A DNA stretch of 64,000 nucleotides from a bacterium. GTDB lineage: Bacteria; Bacillota; Clostridia; Lachnospirales; Lachnospiraceae. Positions 17,874-27,400 of the stretch are shown piece after piece. The notes below the pieces were generated by a model. It made no database searches and had not been told where the DNA came from. It saw only the letters and a program-made list of their open reading frames with translations. Position 1 is the first letter of the stretch, and each line of letters starts with the position of its first letter. The position numbers and the translations under genes were made by a program. Where the stretch lies: the NCBI GenBank assembly GCA_030535455.1, contig JAUNJY010000005.1, positions 62,001 to 126,000 of the forward strand, given 5' to 3'.

Positions 17874-20303
17874 TTAATACATGTTTTTTATATACTCCAC
17901 CTCATTTGATTTTAAATTAAAAAAGAGTATCTTATTAGCATCTTTTATACTTTTATCTTCTTTTATTACTCCCAATATTTTCTCACATAGGACAGTTTCA
18001 TCTAAATCACAATCAGAACTAGCTATTGGTATAACTTTATAATTTAGTTTAATTTCTTTTTTATCTTTGATTTCTTCGACACTGTAGTACACCAAATAAA
18101 ATTTATCATCAATACTGTATAGTGTAACAAAACTATCAGTAGTCATTTTATTTGCTTCATCTAGCTGCTGATAAATGTAATAGTAATAAAATGCTTTGTT
18201 TAAAAAGTTTTCTAACTCCTTCATACCTATTTTATTCTTTGATGAAGAGAAACGATATAATTTTTTTTCCATTTCCGCATCTATTTCTATTTTCTCTAAT
18301 ATGTATTCTAATAAATTTCTTCCATATAATATTGATTCTCGTATAAAAAATTTTAATGTTCTTGGACTATTTGCAATATTTCTTATATTAACCAAAAATG
18401 CCTCTAATAAAATAACTTCAATTCTTCTTTGATTTGCAATTTCCAATTTAGATTTAAGTATTTCTATTAATTCATTAATTTTATGCTGTGAAATACACTC
18501 ATCAAGATAGCCTCTTTTATCTTTATCAAATAAAAGGTGCCAAGCCAATTGATATTGAGCATTACGTATGAATTGATGAGTACCTTTAAGTAAAGTTTTA
18601 TTAATTAAATACTTATTTAAAATATCTTCGAAACATTCACAATCATCATAGGTACCTCTGTTAAATATGTTAATTAATTTCCTTAAAAGCATTGGTGCAT
18701 CGCTTGTAAACTGATTTAATCTTGCCATCCAATCATATTCTGATTTCATATCACTATCTGTAATGTCAAAATATATACTTAATTGACTTTCAATATATAT
18801 AATAAGAAAATTTTGTTCCTCCGATGGATGTTCTCTTTTAATCGTCTCTATTTCTTTTTTTAATCTGCCTATTTCATGTTGCTGTGAAACATACTGCATA
18901 ATAATTTTTGAAATATGCTCCCCAATGTTTCTTGAATTATAAACTATATCTATAATAAATACATCAAATAGAAGATTAGTTTCATCATCTACTTTCTCCT
19001 TTTTACCTAATAGTTTTGTAATAATCTGTAAATTTGAATAATATTCTGTTAATGATTTTGTATAACATTGAATAGTCATTAAGTCTTTTGTAGCTATACT
19101 CTCAAGATACCTGTTTCCACCTACTCTAATTAGTTCGTTTATTTGACCATCATATTCTATTTTTTTGTCATCATTTATCTTTATTCTCATCTGAATAAAC
19201 TTGTCAAGTTCGTTATCATTATTACAGTCTTGTTTTCTTAAAACTATGCTTAAAAATCCATTTATAGTAAAAACCTCTTTAAGTGTTTCTAAAATTGCTT
19301 TTTCTTTATCCTTATCTCTGTCAGTATCATCTATTAATAATATTATTTTCTGTCTTCCACTGTTCTCTAATAACTTTTCAATCTTATTTTGAAATTCTTT
19401 TCTAGATTCATAAACATTCCTAAACCAATTCTCAGGTTGTATCCTTAATGATATTATGTGGGCAACAATCTTACTTTCTTCACCTAAAGTTCCGAGTATA
19501 ACACTCAAATAATCATCTAATCTATTAACCCGAAATACATCTACATTATAAATAAAAAATAGACTTTGTAAATATTTTTTTATATATAGAATAATATCCT
19601 CAGTAGTTTTAAATAGCAATGTATCGATTTTTAAAACAAAATATCTTTTACTTCCTTCTTTTCTTTTTAATAATTCCTGCTCTAACGAAACCATAACACT
19701 AGTTTTACCTTTTCCCCACTCACCTTCAAATGACATTGTAAATGGTGCATTTGTATTCTGATTATCTATAACCCTTTGTACTTTGTCTAATTCCTGTTGT
19801 AGATGCTTTGATAATAATACTTTACTTGACACAGGCTCATCGGAATAAAGATCATATTCTGTAAATTCTGTTTTTTCATCTATAGGTTTTGAAATAACAT
19901 CCATCGTTTTTAACATTCTGCCTGCAATTAAAACAAATACAACACAGCCTGCGGAAAAAACAAAATATAATAATTCCTTTTCTTGAATTATAAAATAACC
20001 AAACTGTAAAACAACTATAAAGTTTATGTATGTTTGTAAATCTCTTACTACAAATCTAATATTTTTACACTTTAAGACTATGTACAATGATAATGCCCCG
20101 AGAATACACTCTACCAAAAAAATAGTAATATACCATCCACAAGACAATGTCTTCTGCTTCATTATATCGTCGGGGAATAATTTAACTAACCACGTAAAAA
20201 CTACATAAAGTATTACGCAAAGCATACTGTACATAATACTTAATTTTATAACAACCTTTAATCTTGCCTTTAAATCCTTACTAAGCTCCCTAAAATTTTT
20301 CAT
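17874..20303 (-). CDS. KAP-family P-loop NTPase, membrane anchored
   Basis: 809 residues. Three or four TM segments fill residues 18-130. A KAP domain follows: SFEGEWGKGKTS (Walker A about 194-201) and IILLIDDTDR (Walker B about 320-329), the characteristic KAP motifs with the acidic DDxD. The C-terminal 450 residues are helical and unassigned. KAP NTPases occur in animal signalling and in bacterial defence loci, where they are inferred to respond to invaders at the membrane. It has GAAGGAAA before ATG and its own promoter. It lies 137 bases upstream of the STAND module on the same strand with no terminator between, so some cotranscription is possible. Confidence 0.85.
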   Translation of the reverse strand: MKNFRELSKDLKARLKVVIKLSIMYSMLCVILYVVFTWLVKLFPDDIMKQKTLSCGWYITIFLVECILGALSLYIVLKCKNIRFVVRDLQTYINFIVVLQFGYFIIQEKELLYFVFSAGCVVFVLIAGRMLKTMDVISKPIDEKTEFTEYDLYSDEPVSSKVLLSKHLQQELDKVQRVIDNQNTNAPFTMSFEGEWGKGKTSVMVSLEQELLKRKEGSKRYFVLKIDTLLFKTTEDIILYIKKYLQSLFFIYNVDVFRVNRLDDYLSVILGTLGEESKIVAHIISLRIQPENWFRNVYESRKEFQNKIEKLLENSGRQKIILLIDDTDRDKDKEKAILETLKEVFTINGFLSIVLRKQDCNNDNELDKFIQMRIKINDDKKIEYDGQINELIRVGGNRYLESIATKDLMTIQCYTKSLTEYYSNLQIITKLLGKKEKVDDETNLLFDVFIIDIVYNSRNIGEHISKIIMQYVSQQHEIGRLKKEIETIKREHPSEEQNFLIIYIESQLSIYFDITDSDMKSEYDWMARLNQFTSDAPMLLRKLINIFNRGTYDDCECFEDILNKYLINKTLLKGTHQFIRNAQYQLAWHLLFDKDKRGYLDECISQHKINELIEILKSKLEIANQRRIEVILLEAFLVNIRNIANSPRTLKFFIRESILYGRNLLEYILEKIEIDAEMEKKLYRFSSSKNKIGMKELENFLNKAFYYYYIYQQLDEANKMTTDSFVTLYSIDDKFYLVYYSVEEIKDKKEIKLNYKVIPIASSDCDLDETVLCEKILGVIKEDKSIKDANKILFFNLKSNEVEYIKNMY

Positions 20304-20364
20304 TTTCCTTCATACCTTTCCAAATAAAAGTTCTCCCTATACGTACAAGTATATACCAATATAT

Positions 20365-20393
20365 ATTTTATCATTTACATTATTAACTTCCAA
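20365..20393 (-). promoter_or_regulatory. Predicted promoter of the KAP gene
   Basis: Minus strand TTGGAA (20388-20393), 17-base spacer, TAAAAT (20365-20370), about 60 bases before the ATG. Confidence 0.55.
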
Positions 20394-20420
20394 ACATTAA
20401 TACGGCTTGTTTAAAAATAT

Positions 20421-20459
20421 AAAAAAGACTATCTAACAATATAGTAGATAGTCTTTTTT
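20421..20459. terminator. Bidirectional terminator at the right end of the island
   Basis: AAAAAAGACTATCTA, short loop, TAGATAGTCTTTTTT. It lies just inside the island, after the miaB 5' fragment, and would stop transcripts from the resident miaB promoter entering the island. Confidence 0.85.
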
Positions 20460-20512
20460 GTGTTTAAATGCAATTCATTGTATGTATTTTCCACTTAATG
20501 GGAATAAACTCT

Positions 20513-20656
20513 TTAGCAACCAAAAGTTCGAATGCATGCTGTTAAAGGACGACCTAGTTCATTGCTTACTTGATTAAATCTTTCTTTCAGATCTTCCATG
20601 AACTGCAATTGTCTTGCAGCTTCTGAAGCACTTTCTTTATACTCTGTTCTGCTCAT
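20513..20656 (-). pseudogene. miaB: miaB 5' fragment: first 47 codons of the resident gene
   Basis: ATG at 20656 with AAGGAA upstream opens a 47-codon frame MSRTEYKESASEAARQ...RPLTACIRTFGC, followed at once by TAA. This is a typical Lachnospiraceae MiaB N-terminus, and Phe-Gly-Cys is exactly where the 3' fragment at 8302 resumes with Gly-Cys-Gln-Met-Asn. The resident promoter is intact upstream, so a useless 47-residue peptide is probably still made. Joined, the two pieces give a MiaB of about 474 residues. Confidence 0.88.
20516..20521. repeat. Right junction core of the miaB island (GCAACC)
   Basis: Same six bases as at 8297-8302; on the minus strand GGTTGC followed by the TAA that ends the 5' fragment. 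Confidence 0.7.
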
Positions 20657-20686
20657 AAAAAGTTCCTTTCCCTTTTATCTGTAAGT

Positions 20687-20715
20687 ATTATATCGGTAAT
20701 CGAAAAAAAGTGCAA
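20687..20715 (-). promoter_or_regulatory. Original miaB promoter
   Basis: Minus strand TTGCAC (20710-20715), 17-base spacer, perfect TATAAT (20687-20692), about 30 bases before the 5' fragment ATG. Confidence 0.75.
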
Positions 20716-20790
20716 GATAAATTGTTTTAAATGTATATTTTTTTTAGTTTTTGTGCATATTATTGTAAATTTCGGGAAATTACAGACCTG

Positions 20791-21738
20791 CTAGGTTCGT
20801 CTTGGCCAGTCTGGATTACAATATTGATATTCTGGTGGTGTTCCTGTGCAATAATTAACCGTGGTAAACATGCCTCCTACCGGTGGTGCCCCATTATTGG
20901 TCACATGGTGTGGCATATGGCAGTGCATTGGCCAGATGCCTGGATTATCTGCAAGAAATTCAATATCCCAGGTTTCACCTGAAGCAACCAATATGGTATT
21001 CTTACAAATCTGAGCACTTTCCTTAATTGGAAATCCATCGGCAGCCACCACACTGAACTGATGTCCATGCAAATGGATTGGATGGTGATGCATTTGAATA
21101 TTGCCGAAGCGTACATGTACAGTATCGCCGCAGTTTGTCAGAAGTGGCAATGTCTTTGGATAACAAGTTCCATTGATTGTAAAGAAATTAAAGAATGGAC
21201 GGACAAAATTCAGTGGGTATAATCCCGGACATAGCTGCCCCCATTTCAACTCTTTTATTGCCCATTCCTGCAAGATACATAAGTAATCTCTGTAATGCTC
21301 CCTGTTCTGGTTTGCTGGGTCTTCCACAATCAGCCCGCCAAACAGCCCCGCATTATCTTGTGTCATTACATCCACGTGAGAATGATATAAATAGGTTCCC
21401 GGTGGGTTCGCTATTGTAAACGTATAATCCACATAACAGCCTGGCTTTATAAATGGACTTGGCTCGATTGGTGGTACTCCATCCATATCGTTTGGAACTT
21501 CCAGCCCATGCCAATGTACGCTTGTTTCTACCGGCAGATGATTCACCACTCGAAAGATGACGTCATCTCCAGGAAAGACATGGATCGTTGGTCCTGGTGT
21601 AGAGCCATTATATCCCCATGCCCGAATAAAGATGCCATCCACAAGCTCCCAATTAATCTCCTCTGCCACCAATACAAATAACTTTTTCCCATTTTCATAT
21701 GTAAACTCGCAATCCTTAATACCTGGGGTAATAACCAT
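20791..21738 (-). CDS. Two-domain multicopper oxidase
   Basis: 315 residues with all four copper-binding blocks: HWHG (75-78), YHSHV (118-122), HHPIHLHGHQF (218-228) and the C-terminal HCHMPHH (272-278) with the Type 1 Cys and axial Met. Laccase-like oxidation of phenols or metals with reduction of oxygen to water is the family activity. The length fits two cupredoxin domains, fewer than the three of typical laccases. There is no signal peptide, which is unusual, and the protein is rich in Cys. ATG has GGGGGA upstream. In spore formers, leaderless multicopper oxidases such as CotA are coat proteins; a coat role is possible but unproven. Confidence 0.92.
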   Translation of the reverse strand: MVITPGIKDCEFTYENGKKLFVLVAEEINWELVDGIFIRAWGYNGSTPGPTIHVFPGDDVIFRVVNHLPVETSVHWHGLEVPNDMDGVPPIEPSPFIKPGCYVDYTFTIANPPGTYLYHSHVDVMTQDNAGLFGGLIVEDPANQNREHYRDYLCILQEWAIKELKWGQLCPGLYPLNFVRPFFNFFTINGTCYPKTLPLLTNCGDTVHVRFGNIQMHHHPIHLHGHQFSVVAADGFPIKESAQICKNTILVASGETWDIEFLADNPGIWPMHCHMPHHVTNNGAPPVGGMFTTVNYCTGTPPEYQYCNPDWPRRT

Positions 21739-21920
21739 ATCATTTCCCCCTGCTAATCATTTATAATCAGTATATTTAATTTTTGCAAATTGGTGCAGCC
21801 TCTTATACATTAAATAATTTCAACTAAATGTATCTGCTTTAAAATACACTGCTTCTCGATCTGGAAACAATTTGTCATCTATGGTCTGAATTCCATTACT
21901 TAGCGAGAAGACACTTTGCC

Positions 21921-21980
21921 GCGCCGAACACGATCACGAAGTGATAAACTCCTTCACCGTAAGTGCGCATCTTGGCTTTC
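21921..21980 (+). repeat. Dispersed intergenic repeat, copy A
   Basis: Contains the shared core GATCACGAAGTGATAAACTC (copy A about 21932-21951) followed by CCTTC..CGTAAGTGCGCATCTTG. It lacks the GTGTTTTGC palindrome intact at its left and is therefore a partial copy. Confidence 0.7.
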
Positions 21981-21988
21981 CTATCAAT

Positions 21989-22035
21989 AAAAAAAGAAAG
22001 CAACCTCTAATGCCTTTGCATCATCAATTGCTTCC
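21989..22035 (-). terminator. Terminator of the M14 carboxypeptidase gene
   Basis: Minus strand GAAGCAA, long loop, TTGCTTTC and TTTTTTT, about 35 bases past the stop codon. Confidence 0.65.
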
Positions 22036-22068
22036 TATCCCTATCAATCTGAAAAGCTGCCAATCCAC

Positions 22069-22974
22069 CTATTCTACCAGATAAAAGGGTACATATAAGA
22101 TCTCGCCATACGTCATCCGCTGATACTTTAGCGCCAGTGGAAACTTTGCAGGCTCTGGCACAGTTTCAATGGTTAATGCCGGCTTATGAAATACCTCTGA
22201 ATAGTAATGGACAGTATTTCCACCACTGTCATTGCCTTCAATCTCATCTTCTGGCTTAACAAGCTCATAACCGGTAGCTTTCTCTAATCTCATTGCAATC
22301 CTTAAAGAATTCTCATTATACTCCCTTGGCATTTGTTTTCTATAATAGAAAATCTGCTTTCCCCGAGAATGAAAATCAAGGTATATCTCAGACTCTACCT
22401 CTTCAAACAAACGAATTAATGTCTTTGTTTCTAATTCGCTTCCTGGTACGTCTCCTTCAAACTTTTCCTTGAAATTAAGGGAAGGAAAATTACGATTAAT
22501 ATCAATTCCATTTACATTGCCTTTCCATTCCCCGTAAGGAAGATTCAAGGATTTTGCCTTAAGACGCAACTCTTCATTATGTATGATATTGTATCCCCGT
22601 AAGGCAATCATATAGCCATCGGGATTTAGTAATGGTACCACATATAAGGAATACTCCTCAAAAAATTCTAACACATCAACTCCTGTCTTTGTTTTAATCG
22701 CTAGACGTTCCACCTCGTCTGTGCATGCCAGCGCATAATACTCAATCATTGCCATAAGTACTACCGGATTGATGGACTCTCGTCCATGAACACCACCAGT
22801 CATAATGATACCCTTTTTTCCTCGTCCAATCCTAAGCATAAGAATGCTTCGGTTAGACACCGTATTTCCAATAAACTTTGTCGTGATCAGATCCGGATAT
22901 GCTATTTTCAACATGGAAGAATCATTTATTAGATCATTGTAGTAATAAAAACGATTGAGAGCAATAAACTTCAT
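22069..22974 (-). CDS. M14-family zinc carboxypeptidase
   Basis: About 301 residues. Zinc ligands are in GGVHGRES (HxxE) and DFHS; the substrate-binding DINRNFP and the catalytic Glu in LTIETVPEP are present, so all M14 residues seem intact. In spore formers cytosolic or spore M14 enzymes cleave gamma-D-Glu-diaminopimelate bonds in peptidoglycan peptides; that specificity is an inference. No signal peptide. ATG at 22974 has AAAGGA nine bases before; a longer frame starts at 23034, ten bases after the permease stop, but lacks a good site. Confidence 0.88.
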   Translation of the reverse strand: MKFIALNRFYYYNDLINDSSMLKIAYPDLITTKFIGNTVSNRSILMLRIGRGKKGIIMTGGVHGRESINPVVLMAMIEYYALACTDEVERLAIKTKTGVDVLEFFEEYSLYVVPLLNPDGYMIALRGYNIIHNEELRLKAKSLNLPYGEWKGNVNGIDINRNFPSLNFKEKFEGDVPGSELETKTLIRLFEEVESEIYLDFHSRGKQIFYYRKQMPREYNENSLRIAMRLEKATGYELVKPEDEIEGNDSGGNTVHYYSEVFHKPALTIETVPEPAKFPLALKYQRMTYGEILYVPFYLVE

Positions 22975-23043
22975 ATAAATAGGTCCTTTCTGCTTTACTG
23001 TCATTATATTATTATATGAATTCATCGCTCTCATGATACTAAT

Positions 23044-25422
23044 TTATTCAGTTATTAGGGATTTGGTATCCACACGCTTGATCTTTCCTGCCACTAGATA
23101 GGCAAAAACAAAGAAACAGATACAAATCGTTATGGTTGGCAACAGAAAGCTTGCCAGCGTATAAACTGTCTCGTAATTAGCAACTCCAAGGTTTTTAAAC
23201 AAAGCCCCCATCAGCATGTTATTCAGGCCTATATTCAATATGATACCTACCACACTGCCAATCATTGCAATAAACAAGAAGCGAAATGCAAACTGCAGGC
23301 GCAAAGCCTTGCTTGTAAAACCAACTGCCTTATAAATTCCAATATCCGTCTGTTCCCTGTAAAATGCCTTGCCACAAAGAAGGATAACCACCACTAAGGC
23401 AAAGACTACTGCCACCACATAAATGGTGTTATTCAAGATATGGACCGTACTGATCAGAGTCTCTCCTGTATTGTTGTTGTCAGCATTATAATCTGTAACG
23501 GTGAGCATATCTTGATACTCTTCATTAAGCATCTTTACAACGTCTTTTGATTTGGTCTTATCCTGCAGCGTAAACTCCTCACTATCATAGACCATGTCAG
23601 GATCAATTCGCTTTCTAGCTTCCGTAGAAAACACAAAGCATTTTCCTAAATCCGTGGTATCCTGGTAAAAGCCAGAGATTACATAGTCTGCTGTCTTTTC
23701 TTTGTAACCAATGGTTACCGTATCACCAATTGCAAGTTCCATTTCGTCGGCAACAATCTTTGTAATTAGCACTTCATTTTCATACTTAGGCAGTCGCCCC
23801 TTAATTACACTCTTTATCACATTCAGGTTGCTACTGCTGGAACCATGATACTCCTCTCCATTTAACGTAAAGTAACTAGACCGTACACAGAAGGCTTGCT
23901 TTATCGGAACAATCTTTTCAACCTTCTGTTCTACTTCCTCCATTGTCTTCTCTAACTGATTTTTATCGACTTTATCATATTTCACATTAACATCTGTAAA
24001 TACACCGCCAAAAGAGCGTTCAATCAGCTCAGAGTCCATACTGGTGTTTAAGGCTGTTATTGAAACAAGGAAGAATACTAACAGGCTGATGATTATGATG
24101 CCACTGATATACTGCTTTTTATTTGATGTAATCTGTCGAAATGCAATTCTAAGGTTTAACAGTTTACCAGAGACACTTGCTTCCATTCTGCTGTGAAAAT
24201 AGACTTCTTCCTTTCCACCTTGGATAGCACGCATTGGCGAAATTTTTGCTATCTTTTTGGTCTTCCAAAAGATAAATACTGCACTAAACATAAGCAAGAC
24301 AACTAATAAGGCAAGCACGCCGCCCCAGTCAATCACAGACTTGCTTAACAGGCCTGTTGCAATTACAAAGACTTGATTTAGATAATAAATTGCAATCTTG
24401 CTTAAGGAAATACCTAGTATACAGCCAATGACTTCAGCCATAATATATTCCATGATAAATACTAAACGTAACGATAGTTTAGTAACTCCTAGTGCCTTAA
24501 GAACACCTAAGTTGGTGTACTCCATATCAATACTACCTGTTATGGAGTGTCCCATCACGATCAATACTACAACAGATAATAAGGCTAAAAAGGCATACAT
24601 TATCCCGCTTAGTATGTTATTAAACATCAGGGTAAAACTTTGGCATTGGTCCTTGCTAAGGCTTACAATCCCATAATCTACAATTGCTGACTGAGAGTTT
24701 ATTAACTTCTTAAACTCAGAATTTGAAAGCTTGCATTCATTTGTCTTAAAAACACCTAACATAATTCCTTTGGAAATATTATTTTTATCCTTTAACTCAG
24801 GATTGATTTCTTTGTAGAGTCGGTTAAAATCCGCCTCATTCATTAAGGCTAACTTTAATCCAATTGTCTGTGCTCCCATATAAGGTTCTTCAAAAAATCC
24901 CTTAACAGTAAAATTCTCTTTGTTATCGCCATTTTGCAAGGAAACGGTATCTCCCACGTTGCAGGAGTACGAATAATACATGCTCACTGGTAAATACACT
25001 TCCCCTTTTTCAAGAGATTGTGGCGTCTTCTCGAAAGAAAGCAACGTATCGGAAAAAATATTATAGTTATATTGTTCAGGATGGTAGGCTGTAAAGCAGG
25101 TAGTGTCTTCACCTTTCTTTGTACCAACTTGCAAATGCGACAGAATAATGCTGTTCTCCTCTACCTTTGCTACCTCACTGATTTTTCTTGCTTTATTGAC
25201 CCGTTCTTCAGATACCGAGTTCCATTCAGTAATGATTAACAAATCACCCATTTGAATTTGCTCGGTTGCTTCGTTGCTACGTTTTTCTATATTACTGTTT
25301 AGGCTGATGATCGTACTAAATGAAAGTGCAATCACAAAAGTGAGTATAATAATGCTAATAAAGCTTCCCTTCTTAGAACGAAGGCTGGCACGCACTAAGC
25401 GAATAAGATACATAATTGCCAC
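23044..25422 (-). CDS. ABC transporter permease, FtsX/MacB type
   Basis: 792 residues with two FtsX-like modules: one TM near residues 15-37, a large extracytoplasmic domain, then a three-TM block (about 270-390), a further TM near 440, a second extracellular domain, and a final three-TM block ending GKIKRVD. This is the layout of lipoprotein- or peptide-handling exporters rather than importers. The ATPase gene precedes it by three bases. Together with the downstream-of-promoter two-component system it forms a detoxification or cell-envelope-stress module, similar in plan to peptide-antibiotic systems. Confidence 0.92.
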   Translation of the reverse strand: MAIMYLIRLVRASLRSKKGSFISIIILTFVIALSFSTIISLNSNIEKRSNEATEQIQMGDLLIITEWNSVSEERVNKARKISEVAKVEENSIILSHLQVGTKKGEDTTCFTAYHPEQYNYNIFSDTLLSFEKTPQSLEKGEVYLPVSMYYSYSCNVGDTVSLQNGDNKENFTVKGFFEEPYMGAQTIGLKLALMNEADFNRLYKEINPELKDKNNISKGIMLGVFKTNECKLSNSEFKKLINSQSAIVDYGIVSLSKDQCQSFTLMFNNILSGIMYAFLALLSVVVLIVMGHSITGSIDMEYTNLGVLKALGVTKLSLRLVFIMEYIMAEVIGCILGISLSKIAIYYLNQVFVIATGLLSKSVIDWGGVLALLVVLLMFSAVFIFWKTKKIAKISPMRAIQGGKEEVYFHSRMEASVSGKLLNLRIAFRQITSNKKQYISGIIIISLLVFFLVSITALNTSMDSELIERSFGGVFTDVNVKYDKVDKNQLEKTMEEVEQKVEKIVPIKQAFCVRSSYFTLNGEEYHGSSSSNLNVIKSVIKGRLPKYENEVLITKIVADEMELAIGDTVTIGYKEKTADYVISGFYQDTTDLGKCFVFSTEARKRIDPDMVYDSEEFTLQDKTKSKDVVKMLNEEYQDMLTVTDYNADNNNTGETLISTVHILNNTIYVVAVVFALVVVILLCGKAFYREQTDIGIYKAVGFTSKALRLQFAFRFLFIAMIGSVVGIILNIGLNNMLMGALFKNLGVANYETVYTLASFLLPTITICICFFVFAYLVAGKIKRVDTKSLITE

Positions 25423-25425
25423 CCC

Positions 25426-26187
25426 CTACCATTCCATCGAAGAAAGCCAGGCATTTAGCTGGGTCTCTCTCTTCTTCCGATCCTCTTCCTCATAAGGGGG
25501 AAGGGAAAGTTCACCACAGATGCTTCCGTCGGATAAATATAATATTCGGTTTCCATGAATAGCTGCCTTCATATCATGGGTTACCATGACGATCGTCTGT
25601 CCCTGACGGTTGATATTGGTCAGCAAGTTCATGACATCATTGCTGTTCTTTCTATTCAATGCACCGGTAGGCTCATCTGCAAATATGATTTTAGGCTCAT
25701 TGATCAATGCCCTTGCAATAGCAGCTCGTTGCTGTTCTCCACCTGACACCTGGCTTGGCATCCTCTTCACCTGTTCTGTTAGATTTACCTGTTCAAGGAG
25801 CTCATTTGCCCTTGTATTTACTTGACTGACCTTCCTTGTCTTGCTGACGTAACCTGGAACGGAAACATTTTCAAATAAGGTCAGATTGCTTACCAAATGC
25901 ATCTGTTGAAAGATAAATCCAAATTCTGTGCGTCGTAAGGACGCCATCTCACTCTCTTTTAATTTGGAAATTTCACTGTCTCCAAAATAAACTTCCCCGC
26001 TGGTGATTCTGTCCATTCCTGATATACTATAAAGCAATGTTGATTTCCCTGCCCCTGAAGGCCCCATAATCACGGTAAAATCTTCTTTATATAACTCTAA
26101 ACTCACACCATTTAATACGTGGTTTTGCACTCCGTTATTAGCAAAACTCTTACATACATCTACTACTTTTACAATTGTCTCTCTCAT
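25426..26187 (-). CDS. ABC transporter ATP-binding protein
   Basis: About 253 residues. Walker A GPSGAGKST, Q-loop FIFQQMHL, signature VSGGEQQR, Walker B IIFADEPTG and the switch His in VTHDMK are all present. The class is MacB/LolD. ATG at 26187 is preceded by GGAGAGG; the codons before it (MFF) are less likely. The sensor kinase stop-start gap above it is about 60 bases, so it is probably in one operon with the regulator pair. Confidence 0.93.
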   Translation of the reverse strand: MRETIVKVVDVCKSFANNGVQNHVLNGVSLELYKEDFTVIMGPSGAGKSTLLYSISGMDRITSGEVYFGDSEISKLKESEMASLRRTEFGFIFQQMHLVSNLTLFENVSVPGYVSKTRKVSQVNTRANELLEQVNLTEQVKRMPSQVSGGEQQRAAIARALINEPKIIFADEPTGALNRKNSNDVMNLLTNINRQGQTIVMVTHDMKAAIHGNRILYLSDGSICGELSLPPYEEEDRKKRETQLNAWLSSMEW

Positions 26188-26248
26188 AAAAAACATCCTC
26201 TCCTTTTCTTCATGCCTTTATTTTAGCAAGTAAGTTATTAAGAAATCT

Positions 26249-27400
26249 TTAAGAGATCACAATTGGAAGTGTTAATTTTACTAATAATCCAGGCGTTTCA
26301 TTTTTCAACATTACCGTTCCATCCATCTGTTCCATTATGTATTTTACAATAAATAGGCCCAAGCCTGCTCCCTCCTTGGTTCCCACATTTTCTCCACGAT
26401 AAAACTTATCAAAGATAAACGGAAGGTCTTTGTCTAAAATACCATTTCCAAAATCTCTGATTGTAATGACCAGGTCCTCTCCCTTTTTCACTGCCTTTAG
26501 TTCAATTGTTCCTTTCGCATACTTTCTTGCATTGCCAATTATGTTTTCCATTACCTGTTCTAGACGCTTCCCATCCACCTTCACCAAAGCGTCCGGTAAA
26601 GGCCCAAGAAGTCTTAAATCATTGAAATTTCCTTGTAGTGCGGCCAGGATTTCTTGAAATACCGTGGCAAAGTCCATAGTCTCACATGTTATCTGCAGCT
26701 TATCCAAATCGGAAATAGAATGTAAAAATAAATCATTGGTAAGCTTAGTTACTTCATCACATTTTTTTATTATAATCGCTGTATACTTATGACGCTTCTC
26801 AATGCTTTTATTTAACCCCGCATCTAAGCCTTCAGCATAGGCACGGATGGATGCAATGGGAGTCTTAATATCATGGGACAAGGTAGCTATGACCGTCTTA
26901 TTATTTTCGATTGCCTGCTTCTCACAAGACCTTGCCTTAATGATTTCTCGCCTCATATGGTCAAATGCCCATGTAAATGCACCAAAATAATTGCCCCGTT
27001 CATAGTCTAGGGGTTTTGTAAAATCACCACTAGCTATCTCTGATGCAAACTCCTTAAGCTTTTCAAAAGGTCTGAGGATTTCTATATAGATAAACAAAAG
27101 TCCAAGTATAATCAGAATTACAAATCCTACATACATTATGGTAAGGTACTTTGTATCTGTCTGCTTCTCCTCCTTCTGTTTCTCCAGCTGGTCTTTAAAT
27201 TCCTTTTGCTTTTCCTCATATCTTACTTGTCCTTCTGTAGAGGTGTCCTTAGATAGCCAGATCAACTCATTGACCTCTAGATACTGCAGATCAAGATAGT
27301 CCTGATCGTTAAGCTGTTTGTTCTTTTCAAGGCAGAAGCAATAAAATATGCTTAGCAGCAAAATCATGGCGAGTCCAATTCCTGTCAGACGTTTCTTCAT
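26249..27400 (-). CDS. Sensor histidine kinase
   Basis: 383 residues. TM1 about 8-24, a short extracytoplasmic Lys/Glu-rich loop of about 60 residues, TM2 about 88-106, HAMP (about 108-155), the H-box SHDIKTP with His176, N-box NIIGNARKYA, G1 DFGNGI, F-box FDKFYRG, and G2 GAGLGL. The small loop suggests it senses with the transporter rather than by itself. Its ATG overlaps the regulator stop (ATGA), so the two are coupled. Confidence 0.94.
   Translation of the reverse strand: MKKRLTGIGLAMILLLSIFYCFCLEKNKQLNDQDYLDLQYLEVNELIWLSKDTSTEGQVRYEEKQKEFKDQLEKQKEEKQTDTKYLTIMYVGFVILIILGLLFIYIEILRPFEKLKEFASEIASGDFTKPLDYERGNYFGAFTWAFDHMRREIIKARSCEKQAIENNKTVIATLSHDIKTPIASIRAYAEGLDAGLNKSIEKRHKYTAIIIKKCDEVTKLTNDLFLHSISDLDKLQITCETMDFATVFQEILAALQGNFNDLRLLGPLPDALVKVDGKRLEQVMENIIGNARKYAKGTIELKAVKKGEDLVITIRDFGNGILDKDLPFIFDKFYRGENVGTKEGAGLGLFIVKYIMEQMDGTVMLKNETPGLLVKLTLPIVIS

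Larger units (their letters stand above)
8297..20521. mobile_element. 12.2 kb defence-type genomic island inserted in miaB and carrying its own miaB
   Basis: The two halves of a MiaB gene flank this segment in the same orientation. Joined at the shared GCAACC (minus strand GGTTGC) they restore ...IRTFGC-QMNARDSE... in frame. Cargo from left to right: a 55-codon ORF, complete miaB, AbiH-like gene, IS256-type relic, IS3-type element, STAND NTPase plus a 138-residue partner, and a KAP NTPase. The island is visibly more AT-rich than its flanks. I see no terminal inverted repeats and no integrase or resolvase, so it may be moved in trans, or its recombinase was lost in the IS-scarred centre. Confidence 0.82.
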
